NCBI GenBank assembly: GCA_934503195.1
Contig: CAKSVM010000016.1
Location: 1-44,396 of the forward strand
Direction of reading: 5' to 3'
Source: an uncultured Eubacteriales bacterium
Lineage (GTDB): Bacteria; Bacillota; Clostridia; Oscillospirales; CAG-272
Length of the DNA: 44,396 nucleotides
The notes under the pieces are model-generated. The model was given only the letters and a program-made list of their open reading frames with translations. It was not told the origin of the DNA and searched no databases. A program made the position numbers and the translations under genes. Numbering within the stretch: position 1 is the stretch's first letter; each line of letters opens with the position of its first letter. Positions 25,126 through 32,486 of the stretch are shown piece after piece.

Positions 25126-25160
25126 AAAGGACTGGCGGAAGGTCAGTCCTTTGTGTTTTC
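25126..25160. terminator. Shared terminator between convergent genes
   Basis: 9-bp stem AAAGGACTG / CAGTCCTTT (25126-25152), followed on the plus strand by GTGTTTTCTT; lies between the hydrolase gene and the minus-strand AraC gene ending at 25161. Confidence 0.75.
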
Positions 25161-26024
25161 TTAACGGTTTTCACGCGGTTTCAGCGGATACCAGATCTTC
25201 CATCTCATGTCGGCCGACTCGGCGCGCTCCTTTACCGGGAAGGATTCGAGATTCCGGATCCGCTCGTCGCGCTCGTAGGGGGAGGCCGGGAGCCATTCGG
25301 AGGTGAGTCTGTAATACGCGCCGCTTATCTGACTGTCAAGTGTCCCGACCTCGTCAAAGACGCCGAAGAGCGCGGACGGGATTATAAGCTCATCCATTCC
25401 GTAGGGTGTCGGCGTCGCGGGGTCGACCAGCGCGCCTATGAAGCATTCGACCGTGTCCCCGTCGCTCAGATACGCGGCGAACTCGGCGTTTTCCCTTTCA
25501 AAGAGTCCGAGCTTCACGAGTCTTTCGTGGTATCCGAGATCATAATATCTGTCCCAGACCTCCTCGCCGCAGTCGGGGGTGTTCGCGTCAGAGCGGCCGG
25601 ACATTCCGACGAGCTTCATTCCGGGGCGGTTTATGAGCGAGAAGGTCATGTCGTCGGCTCCGGACACGCGGACGCTGAGGCGCGCCTTTGGGTAGAGAGT
25701 GAGATTCACGTTATCGCTTTTCACCTCGCTGGGGGAGATTCCCTGCATATCGCGGAAGGCTCTGGAAAAGGATGAAGGCGAGTCGTAGCCGTATTTCGCG
25801 GCGACCGAGGTCACGGCAAGACCGTTTCTGAGATCGAAGACCGATTCGCTTATCCGGCGTTTTCTGATGTAGTCCGAGATCGGCGTCCCGATTATGAAGG
25901 CGAAGATCCGTCTGAGTTCGTAGACCGACATAGCCATTATCCGCGCCATTTCGGAGTAGGAGATTTCCGAGTCGAGGCGCGACTCGATGTATTCAAGGAG
26001 AAGGTTTATCTTATCGGTGTACAT
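25161..26024 (-). CDS. AraC-type regulator with GyrI-like effector domain
   Basis: 287 aa. Residues 1-105 hold two AraC helix-turn-helix motifs (ISYSEMARIMAMSVYELRRIF and AVTSVAAKYGYDSPSSFSRAF, then GISPSEVK). Residues 125-287 match the GyrI-like small-molecule-binding fold (RPGMKLVGMSGR, EVWDRYYDLG, FIGALVDP, LFGVFDEVG). AAAGGA lies 7 nt before the ATG at 26024; the open frame to 26084 would start inside the promoter. Proteins of this layout often answer xenobiotics, peptides or metals; the ligand is unknown here. Confidence 0.92.
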   Translation of the reverse strand: MYTDKINLLLEYIESRLDSEISYSEMARIMAMSVYELRRIFAFIIGTPISDYIRKRRISESVFDLRNGLAVTSVAAKYGYDSPSSFSRAFRDMQGISPSEVKSDNVNLTLYPKARLSVRVSGADDMTFSLINRPGMKLVGMSGRSDANTPDCGEEVWDRYYDLGYHERLVKLGLFERENAEFAAYLSDGDTVECFIGALVDPATPTPYGMDELIIPSALFGVFDEVGTLDSQISGAYYRLTSEWLPASPYERDERIRNLESFPVKERAESADMRWKIWYPLKPRENR

Positions 26025-26055
26025 GGTTTCGTCCTTTCGCCGTGGGGTTTTATAT

Positions 26056-26084
26056 ATTATACCACATCTTCCGCGGCGGCGCAA
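26056..26084 (-). promoter_or_regulatory. Promoter of the AraC-GyrI gene
   Basis: Minus strand TTGCGC (26079-26084), 17-bp spacer ending TGTGG, TATAAT (26056-26061). Confidence 0.75.
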
Positions 26085-26092
26085 GGGGGAAA

Positions 26093-26120
26093 ACGAAAAA
26101 TCCCCCGCATTGCGCGGGGG
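26093..26120 (-). terminator. Terminator of the mglBAC operon
   Basis: Minus-strand stem CCCCCGC/GCGGGGG (26102-26120) followed by ATTTTTCGTTTT, directly past the InlB-repeat gene. Confidence 0.8.
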
Positions 26121-26126
26121 AGGATA

Positions 26127-26483
26127 TCACTTTGTCTTTTCGGTCCATCCGGCGTAGAGGGTGAGATCTCCGGTGAGAGTGTCGGAGTCAAAGTCCCATT
26201 CGTTTGTCAGCGCGCGGTCGGTGTACCACCCGGTGAAGCTCCAGCCTTCCTTTACGGGATTTTCGGGCTTCGCGAGGGCTTCGCCGTATTTTCCTGTGAC
26301 CGGCCCGATATGCGATCCGCCGTCGGTGTCAAAGCTTATCGTGAATCCGTTATGAGTAGCGACAAAGACAAGCACCAGCGCGAGAACCGCGATCCCGACC
26401 GCGATGACGATATTCACCGTTTTTACCGATACCTTCACGTGCTTGTAAAGCCCGCCGGAATTCTGATTCCTCGTTTCGTCCAT
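26127..26483 (-). CDS. Membrane-anchored InlB B-repeat protein
   Basis: 118 aa. One membrane helix (about 24-42: VNIVIAVGIAVLALVLVFVA) then a single Listeria/Bacteroides-type InlB B-repeat: ISFDTDGG.HIGPVTGKYGEAL...P.KEGWSFTGWYTD...WDFDSDTLTGDLTLYAGWTE. Such repeats are surface adhesion or spacer modules, usually in tandem arrays of large proteins; a lone repeat on a short anchor is unusual. It starts 18 bp after the mglC stop codon with GGAGCGG upstream, so it is the last gene of the mgl transcript. Confidence 0.85.
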   Translation of the reverse strand: MDETRNQNSGGLYKHVKVSVKTVNIVIAVGIAVLALVLVFVATHNGFTISFDTDGGSHIGPVTGKYGEALAKPENPVKEGWSFTGWYTDRALTNEWDFDSDTLTGDLTLYAGWTEKTK

Positions 26484-26501
26484 GTCCGCCGCTCCTTTCT
26501 T

Positions 26502-27587
26502 TTACTTTCTTACTAAATACTTTCTCATGTCTACCGCGCAGGCGATCAGGATGATCAGACCCTTTATGATGTAGAGCATATTCTGCGAGACCGACAGGAA
26601 GGTGAGTCCCGTGAAGATGATCTGGAGGAGAAGCACGCCGACCACGATTCCGCTGATCTTTCCGGTTCCTCCGACAAAGGAGACGCCGCCGATGACGCAG
26701 GCCGCGATAGCGTCGGATTCATAGTTGAGTCCGGTGTTGGCCGAGCAGGAGGCGATTCTCGCGCCCTCGATGAAGCCCGTGATGCCGTACATCACACCCG
26801 CTAAGATGAACACTCCGACGATTGTCCAGAAGACGTTGACACCCGACACATTCGCCGCGTCCTCGTTTGAACCGACCGCGAACATATTCTTTCCGAAGGT
26901 CGTCTTGTTCCAGATGACCCACATGATCGCCGTCAGGATTATCGCGTAGAGTACGTATTTCGGTACCGCGACTCCGCCGACCGTGAAGAGCGTGCCTTTC
27001 ACGAAGTCGAGATATCCCTCGTCAAGTCCCGAGAGGGTCTGACCGTTGTTTCCGCCGATCGTGAGGTAGAGAAGCACAGTTCCGAAGACGATCAGCTGGG
27101 TTGAGAGCGTCACGATGAAGGGATGAAGCTTGAACTTCGCCACGAAGAAGCCGTTCACGAATCCGACGATCGCGCCGACCAGAATCACCGCGAGAAGCAC
27201 GAGCCAGAGCGGCATCACTCCGATTCCCTTGAACATCTTGCTGGCGTATCCGGCCACCTGTAAAAGCGACGCCGCGATGCAGGCCGTGAGTCCGACTGTG
27301 CGTCCGGCCGAGATATCGGTTCCGGTGAGGACGATACAGCCCGCGATTCCGAGCGCGATCGGCAGCTTTGCCGCCGTCAGCGAGATTATATTGACTATCG
27401 ACGAGAGCGAGAGGAACTTCGGCTGCATTATCCAGATGACAATGACCGCGAGCAGTATGACTATCACCATCGCGTTGTTGAAGAAGGCGTCCGAGACGCG
27501 GCGTCTCTTGTCCTCTTTCGGCAGAGCCTTGAATTCCTGCCAGTTTGTCCTTATTTTATCGGCTTTCGCCTTTATTACGTTTTGCAT
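26502..27587 (-). CDS. mglC: Galactose/methyl-galactoside ABC transporter permease
   Basis: 361 aa with about nine hydrophobic segments. Branched-chain/ribose-type permease family marks: IPIALGIAGCIVLTGTDISAGRTVGL and, later, TGFIEGARIASCSANTGLNYESDAIAACVIGGVSFVGGTG. The N-terminal cytoplasmic stretch of 45 residues is longer than in E. coli MglC. GGAGGG lies 7 nt before the ATG at 27587, overlapping the end of mglA; the open frame up to 27707 is only an extension into mglA. Forms the membrane channel with MglA and MglB. Confidence 0.95.
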   Translation of the reverse strand: MQNVIKAKADKIRTNWQEFKALPKEDKRRRVSDAFFNNAMVIVILLAVIVIWIMQPKFLSLSSIVNIISLTAAKLPIALGIAGCIVLTGTDISAGRTVGLTACIAASLLQVAGYASKMFKGIGVMPLWLVLLAVILVGAIVGFVNGFFVAKFKLHPFIVTLSTQLIVFGTVLLYLTIGGNNGQTLSGLDEGYLDFVKGTLFTVGGVAVPKYVLYAIILTAIMWVIWNKTTFGKNMFAVGSNEDAANVSGVNVFWTIVGVFILAGVMYGITGFIEGARIASCSANTGLNYESDAIAACVIGGVSFVGGTGKISGIVVGVLLLQIIFTGLTFLSVSQNMLYIIKGLIILIACAVDMRKYLVRK

Positions 27588-27601
27588 CCTTTTTCCCTCC
27601 A

Positions 27602-29110
27602 TCAGACATATTTCGCGGCAAGAGACATGATCTCTTCCTGATTTGTGGTCTTCGCGTCGACCGTTCCGGCGAGCCTTCCGCCCGACATGACGAGGATCCG
27701 GTCGCACACTCCGAGAAGCTCGGGCATCTCCGACGACACCATGAGAACCGTCTTTCCCTCGCCCGCCAGATTCAGTATCAGCTGGTAGATCTCATACTTC
27801 GCGCCGACGTCGATTCCGCGCGTGGGTTCGTCGAGTAAGAGTACCGTCGGGTTTGTGAGGAGCCAGCGGCCGAGGATGACCTTCTGCTGATTTCCTCCCG
27901 AGAGAGACCTTATCTTGGTCTCCTGATTCGGAGTCTTGACTCTCATTGACTTTATGCACCAGTCGGTGGCCTCAACCATCTTTTTCTGACTGAGGAAGGG
28001 ACCCGTGCGGTCTTTTTTGAGACTCGATATGACGGTGTTCTCGCGGATATTTAAGATTCCGAAGATTCCGGTCGCGCGGCGTTCCTCTGTGAGGAGAGCG
28101 AAGCCGTTCTTTATCGAGTCGCCGGGGTTTGAGTTCTTTATCTTTTTGCCATCGAGCGTGATTTCTCCGCTTCTTCTCGCCGCGACGCCGAAGAGGGTTT
28201 CGAGGACCTCAGTGCGTCCTGAGCCGTCGAGTCCGGCTATTCCGAGAATTTCACCGCGTCTGGCCTCGAATGAGACGTTTCGCAGATCAGAGTATTCGCC
28301 CGAGAGATTTTCAACTTTAAGCAGTACGTCGCCGATCTTATTGGTTTTCGGCGGGTAGCGGTTTGTGAGTTCGCGGCCGACCATGAGCTTTATGATCTCG
28401 TTCATCGTGAGTTCGGCGGCCGGGCGGGTGGCGATCCATTTTCCGTCGCGCATCACCGTGACGTCATCGGAGATTCTGAGAATCTCCTCCATTTTGTGCG
28501 AGATGTAGATTATTCCGCATCCGCGTTTTTTCAGCATATCGATGATCTTGAAGAGATGCTCGACCTCCTCCTCGGTGAGCGAGGAAGTGGGTTCGTCGAA
28601 GACGATGACCTTTGAGTTGAAGGAAACGGCCTTGGCTATCTCGACCATCTGACGCTGGGAAACCGGCATCCGGCTCATCACGGTGCGCGGGTCGACGTTG
28701 ACCTCCAGCTCGTCAAAGAGCTTTTTCGTGGCGTCATACATCTTCTTTTCGCTTGTCAGGGGGATGTAAGGCGCGATCTTGGGGAAGCGTCCGAGCCACA
28801 TATTGTCCATGACGTTGCGCTTCAGTGCCTGATTGAGTTCCTGATGAACCATCGCGACTCCGTGTTCGAGGGCTTCCTTTGAGTTTTTGAAGCTGACCTC
28901 CTGACCTTCGAGGAATATTCTTCCGCTGTCCTTCTGGTAGACGCCGAAGAGACATTTCATAAGGGTCGATTTTCCCGCGCCGTTTTCGCCCATCAGAGCG
29001 TGTACGGTACCTGCCCTGACCGTCAGCGAGACGTTGTCAAGAGCCTTTACGCCGGGAAATGACTTACAGATGTTTTCCATCTGCAAAAGCTCGGTGTGTT
29101 TTGATTCCAT
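27602..29110 (-). CDS. mglA: Galactose/methyl-galactoside ABC transporter ATP-binding protein
   Basis: 502 aa with two fused nucleotide-binding domains. First: Walker A GENGAGKSTLMK (residues about 38-49), degenerate signature MPVSQRQMVEIAK, Walker B KVIVFDEPTSSL. Second: altered P-loop GLDGSGRTE, signature LSGGNQQKVILGRWL, Walker B VLLLDEPTRGIDVG. This asymmetric pattern is usual for the carbohydrate-uptake-2 class. AAAGGAG lies 10 nt before the ATG. 526 bp of repeats separate it from mglB, which probably lowers its expression relative to the binding protein. Confidence 0.96.
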   Translation of the reverse strand: MESKHTELLQMENICKSFPGVKALDNVSLTVRAGTVHALMGENGAGKSTLMKCLFGVYQKDSGRIFLEGQEVSFKNSKEALEHGVAMVHQELNQALKRNVMDNMWLGRFPKIAPYIPLTSEKKMYDATKKLFDELEVNVDPRTVMSRMPVSQRQMVEIAKAVSFNSKVIVFDEPTSSLTEEEVEHLFKIIDMLKKRGCGIIYISHKMEEILRISDDVTVMRDGKWIATRPAAELTMNEIIKLMVGRELTNRYPPKTNKIGDVLLKVENLSGEYSDLRNVSFEARRGEILGIAGLDGSGRTEVLETLFGVAARRSGEITLDGKKIKNSNPGDSIKNGFALLTEERRATGIFGILNIRENTVISSLKKDRTGPFLSQKKMVEATDWCIKSMRVKTPNQETKIRSLSGGNQQKVILGRWLLTNPTVLLLDEPTRGIDVGAKYEIYQLILNLAGEGKTVLMVSSEMPELLGVCDRILVMSGGRLAGTVDAKTTNQEEIMSLAAKYV

Positions 29111-29151
29111 ATTTATGATTTCTCCTTTCTTGTCAGAATTGTCAGAGGTTG

Positions 29152-29232
29152 CGGGAGGGGCAAGCCCCTCCCGCCTTCAAACGCGTACCCTTGGCGGGAA
29201 TTCAGGCGGATTCCTGTCAGCGGAATCCGCCG
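29152..29232. repeat. Two hairpins upstream of mglA
   Basis: Perfect stems GGGAGGGGC/GCCCCTCCC (29152-29171) and GGCGGATTCC/GGAATCCGCC (29206-29232). On the minus strand neither is followed by a long T-tract; they may act as attenuating or mRNA-protecting structures between mglB and mglA. Confidence 0.65.
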
Positions 29233-29252
29233 TTATACGATCTTTCTTTTCT

Positions 29253-29613
29253 GCGGGGAGCCCCCGCTGGCGGACATCGCGCGGTCAGCTTTGTGGTAAG
29301 CTGTGGTTTACCGCCCGCGTCCGCGTCTCCTCCGTCGACTTTGTTCCGGGGAGGGGGCTGTATCTTTCTTTTTTCTTTCCGTGGCGGGTCCTTTGTCAGG
29401 AGAACCCGCCTTTATACATTCTTTCTTTTCTGCGGGGAGCCCCCGCTGGCGGACATCGTGCGGTTTGCGGGGAGCCCCCGCTGGCATACATCGCGCGGTC
29501 AGCGGGGAGCCCCCGCTGGCATACATCGCGCGGTCAGCTTTGTGTCAGATCTCAGGTTGCCGCCCGCGTCCGCGTCTCCTCCGTCGACTTTGTTCCGGGG
29601 AGGGGGCTGTAAA
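29253..29613. repeat. Complex direct repeats between mglB and mglA
   Basis: A 35-bp unit beginning GCGGGGAGCCCCCGCTGGC, itself a GCGGGG-AGC-CCCCGC hairpin, occurs at 29253, and in tandem at 29432, 29467 and 29502. A 52-bp block is identical at 29311-29362 and 29560-29611 (offset 249). T/C-rich tracts (TTCTTTCTTTT) precede or follow each block. No supported gene lies in 29111-29636; frames open on the plus strand are by-products of the repeats. Confidence 0.88.
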
Positions 29614-29636
29614 TTCTTTCTTTTCTTTTTCGCTTA

Positions 29637-30713
29637 TCAGCCGAGGTAAGCCGCGTAGGGGATGTTGACTCTCCAGTCGCCGACGAGCTTGTCAGCGTCA
29701 ATGCCGTCGAGCATCGACTTTCCGTCGACGAAGTTGTTCGTGATCGAGATGAGCGCGTTTGCCATGCCCTCGCCGTCCTGCTTGATCGTTCCTACCATCG
29801 AGCCGCCCTGGATCGCCGACTGTGCCGCCGGGGTAGCGTCGACTCCGAATACCGGGATAGTCGTCTTGCCCGAGTTGTTGTAGCCGGCCGCCTGAAGCGC
29901 GGAGATCGCGCCGAGCGCCATTTCGTCGTTGTTCGCGATGACGAGTTCGACCATGTTCTTGTTGCTCTCGCTGTACTGCGCGAGGATTGTGCTCATATAG
30001 TTGGTCGCCGCCGCGGATGACCAGAGTCCGTCCTGGTCGACGAGGTACTTACTCGAGTTCGAAGCGTCGTAGAATACGAGCTCGGGCTTGCCTGCCGCTT
30101 TGAGAATCTTGTTCGCGTCCTCAACGGCGTACTGGGTGCGGGCGATCGCCTCAAGGTTGCCCTCCTGACCCTTGAACATGACGTAGCTTATCTTACCGTC
30201 TTTGTTGAGGTCGACCTTGTCGTAGTTCTCGACGAGGTAGTTTCCGATCATCTCGCCCTGCATATGACCGGCCATTTCGTAGTCGGTTCCGACGAAGGCG
30301 CACTTGTCATAGCTCTTGACGACCGACTCATCGACCGAGCGGTTGAAGAAGATTACCGGGATGTTCGCGTTCTTCGCGAGGTTCACGATGTTCTGAGCCG
30401 CGTCGTTCGAGCCGGTGTCGACCACGTTCACGATGAGGACGTTCGCGCCCTTGGTTATAGCGGTCTGAACCTGTTCGGTCTGGGTGGTCTGGTTGCCGTT
30501 TGCGTCGTAGTCCTGATAGGAGTAGCCCGCGTTTTTGAGGAGCTTGTCCATCTCGGTGCGGACGGTCGAGATGTAGGTGTCGCTGAAGGTGTAGTAGAAG
30601 ACGGCGACGTCGCCTTTCGTGTCAGCGGCCGCGCCGCAGGAGGTGAGCGCGAACGCTCCGGTGATCGCGAGCATAACTGCCAGCGTCAGTGCCAAGATTT
30701 TTTTTGCTTTCAT
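29637..30713 (-). CDS. mglB: Galactose/glucose-binding lipoprotein
   Basis: 358 aa. Lipoprotein signal with lipobox ALTSC at residue 26. Periplasmic-binding fold: VAVFYYTFSDTYISTVR, LIVNVVDTGS, PVIFFNRSVD, IANNDEMALGAISAL, PVFGVDATPAA. The calcium loop DLNKDGKISYV is the hallmark of glucose/galactose-binding protein. It captures the sugar outside the membrane for MglAC. AAAGGAAGG lies 9 nt before the ATG. First gene of the operon, divergent from the yesN-like regulator, its likely activator. Confidence 0.95.
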   Translation of the reverse strand: MKAKKILALTLAVMLAITGAFALTSCGAAADTKGDVAVFYYTFSDTYISTVRTEMDKLLKNAGYSYQDYDANGNQTTQTEQVQTAITKGANVLIVNVVDTGSNDAAQNIVNLAKNANIPVIFFNRSVDESVVKSYDKCAFVGTDYEMAGHMQGEMIGNYLVENYDKVDLNKDGKISYVMFKGQEGNLEAIARTQYAVEDANKILKAAGKPELVFYDASNSSKYLVDQDGLWSSAAATNYMSTILAQYSESNKNMVELVIANNDEMALGAISALQAAGYNNSGKTTIPVFGVDATPAAQSAIQGGSMVGTIKQDGEGMANALISITNNFVDGKSMLDGIDADKLVGDWRVNIPYAAYLG

Positions 30714-30747
30714 GGGAATTGCCTTCCTTTCTCTTTGTTGTGATATA

Positions 30748-30775
30748 ATTATACACCATTCCGGGGAAAATTGAA
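30748..30775 (-). promoter_or_regulatory. Promoter of mglBAC
   Basis: Minus strand TTCAAT (30770-30775), 16-bp spacer, TATAAT (30748-30753). The weak -35 box fits dependence on an activator such as the divergent AraC-type response regulator. Confidence 0.65.
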
Positions 30776-30842
30776 ATAGAATAAACTACTCTGAATGTTC
30801 AAAAATCTATCGTGACGAAGCTTAAAATTTTCACAAAGACTC

Positions 30843-30871
30843 TTGCAAGACGCGGCGTAATGTGGTATAAT
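30843..30871 (+). promoter_or_regulatory. Promoter of the yesN/yesM/binding-protein operon
   Basis: TTGCAA (30843-30848), 17-bp spacer ending TGTGG, TATAAT (30866-30871). Confidence 0.8.
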
Positions 30872-30905
30872 TTTCTCAGGGAATATTATTTACCGGAGGA
30901 TGACA

Positions 30906-32486
30906 ATGTATACAGCCCTTATTGTGGACGATGAGGAAGAGCTTCGCGGCGCGATAATCGAGAGCGTCGACTGGAAGTCGATCGGCTTTGAGGTCGTCGG
31001 CGACGCGGGGAACGGCGTTGACGCGCTTGAACTCTGCGAAAAGCTTGAACCCGATCTCATTCTCACCGATATCAGAATGCCGATGATGAACGGACTTGAA
31101 CTCGCCAAACGCGTCCGTGAGCTCCGCCCGGCGACGCAGATCGTTATCTTGAGCGGCTACGACGATTTCGGCTACGCCCAGACCGCGATTCAGTATAATA
31201 TAATAGGATATCTCCTCAAGCCGATTTCGGCGAAGGAACTGACCGCCGAGCTCTCGGGGATAAAGAAACGCATGGACGACTTCTTCGACCGCGTCAAGAG
31301 CCGCGACAATGGCGGCGGGTCGGGACGGAGACTTGAGATAAGCGAGTTTCTTCTGCCGATCCTACTCGGAAGCGGCGAGGATTCCCCGGGGGACGAGCTT
31401 CTCTTCGGCCGGGCGGTTTCGCTCGGGATCTGCGGGCGCGAGGGGAAGTATAACTTCGCCGTCATGGCTCTCAAATTCAAGAAGAACGGCGTCACCTGCA
31501 CCGGAAGCGAGCATATCGATTTCGTCGGGAATGTCCTTCACGCCTACATGGGAGCCGAGAGCTTCCTTGTCAACGGCAGAATCATAACGCTCATAAGCTC
31601 GGACTCGGAGGATCTCTGCGAGACGATACGTCTTCCGTCAAAGGAGCTTGTCCAGAACGCGGCGAGAATGCTCGGTCAGACCTGCACGATCGGAATCAGC
31701 CGTCCGTTCACGAAATTATCAAACTGCGCGAGCGCGTATTTCGAGGCGATCACCGCCAGACGCTACACGGCCGACGGCGCGGGTCCCGTGAGATTCATCA
31801 CCGACTCGGAGAAGGGAAGCGCGGGTGAGTTTGAGAACGTCGAGAAATCGGTCTACAAGCTTGAACAGCTTCTCAAAGTGGGAACGCCCGACGAGCTCTC
31901 GGAATTCCTCTCGAAGCTCTGCGAGGAGAACAGCCACGGACTGAATTTACTCGTCATCCAGATTCTGGCGACCGTCTGCCGCACCGTGAGCTCGGTCTCT
32001 GACAGCGGGGCGGTGTCAAGGCTCATCGGGGAGAATCCGATCGTAAGCCGCGCCGCGCTCTACGACTCCGAACCGAACATCAAAAGCGACATAACCCGTC
32101 TCTGCGTGGACGCGCGGAACATCATCTCCCAGAGCCGCAAGGAGAACTCCGAGCTTATCTGCGACAGGGTGATCGAGATAATCGACAAGGAATATATGAA
32201 CGAGTCGCTCTCCCTCACCGACATAAGCGAGAGACTCTATGTCAGCCCGAATTATTTAAGCTCTCTTATAAAGAAGTACCGCCGCGAGAACTTCACGACT
32301 CTCTTGAACGAACGTAGAATGAGGGAGGCCGCCGATCTCCTCTCGATGACCCAGATGAAGATTCTCGAAATCGCGGCGAAATGCGGCTACAGCGATCAGC
32401 ATTATTTCAGCTACTGCTTCCGGAAATACTACGGAATGACTCCGATGAAGCTCCGCGAGGAGAGAAAGAGCCGGGGAGAAGCATGA
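30906..32486 (+). CDS. YesN-type AraC-family response regulator
   Basis: 526 aa. Receiver domain at residues 1-120 (ALIVDDEEELR, phospho-acceptor Asp in LILTDIRMPMMNG, Lys in YLLKPISAKEL), a long middle domain, and C-terminal AraC helix-turn-helix pair (LSLTDISERLYVSPNYLSSLIKK and KILEIAAKCGYSDQHYFSYCFRKYYGMTP). Start chosen at ATG 30906 because GGAGG at 30895-30899 leaves 6 nt; the ATG at 30900 abuts it. Its stop overlaps the kinase start (ATGA). It probably activates the divergent mglBAC promoter when phosphorylated. Confidence 0.94.
   Translation: MYTALIVDDEEELRGAIIESVDWKSIGFEVVGDAGNGVDALELCEKLEPDLILTDIRMPMMNGLELAKRVRELRPATQIVILSGYDDFGYAQTAIQYNIIGYLLKPISAKELTAELSGIKKRMDDFFDRVKSRDNGGGSGRRLEISEFLLPILLGSGEDSPGDELLFGRAVSLGICGREGKYNFAVMALKFKKNGVTCTGSEHIDFVGNVLHAYMGAESFLVNGRIITLISSDSEDLCETIRLPSKELVQNAARMLGQTCTIGISRPFTKLSNCASAYFEAITARRYTADGAGPVRFITDSEKGSAGEFENVEKSVYKLEQLLKVGTPDELSEFLSKLCEENSHGLNLLVIQILATVCRTVSSVSDSGAVSRLIGENPIVSRAALYDSEPNIKSDITRLCVDARNIISQSRKENSELICDRVIEIIDKEYMNESLSLTDISERLYVSPNYLSSLIKKYRRENFTTLLNERRMREAADLLSMTQMKILEIAAKCGYSDQHYFSYCFRKYYGMTPMKLREERKSRGEA

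Noticed and set aside
29432..29536. CRISPR array
   Set aside because: Tandem 35-bp units follow each other without spacers.
29034..29668. Several overlapping open frames on the plus strand between mglA and mglB
   Set aside because: They lie in repeats, their predicted proteins only mirror the repeat units, and they have no start signals.
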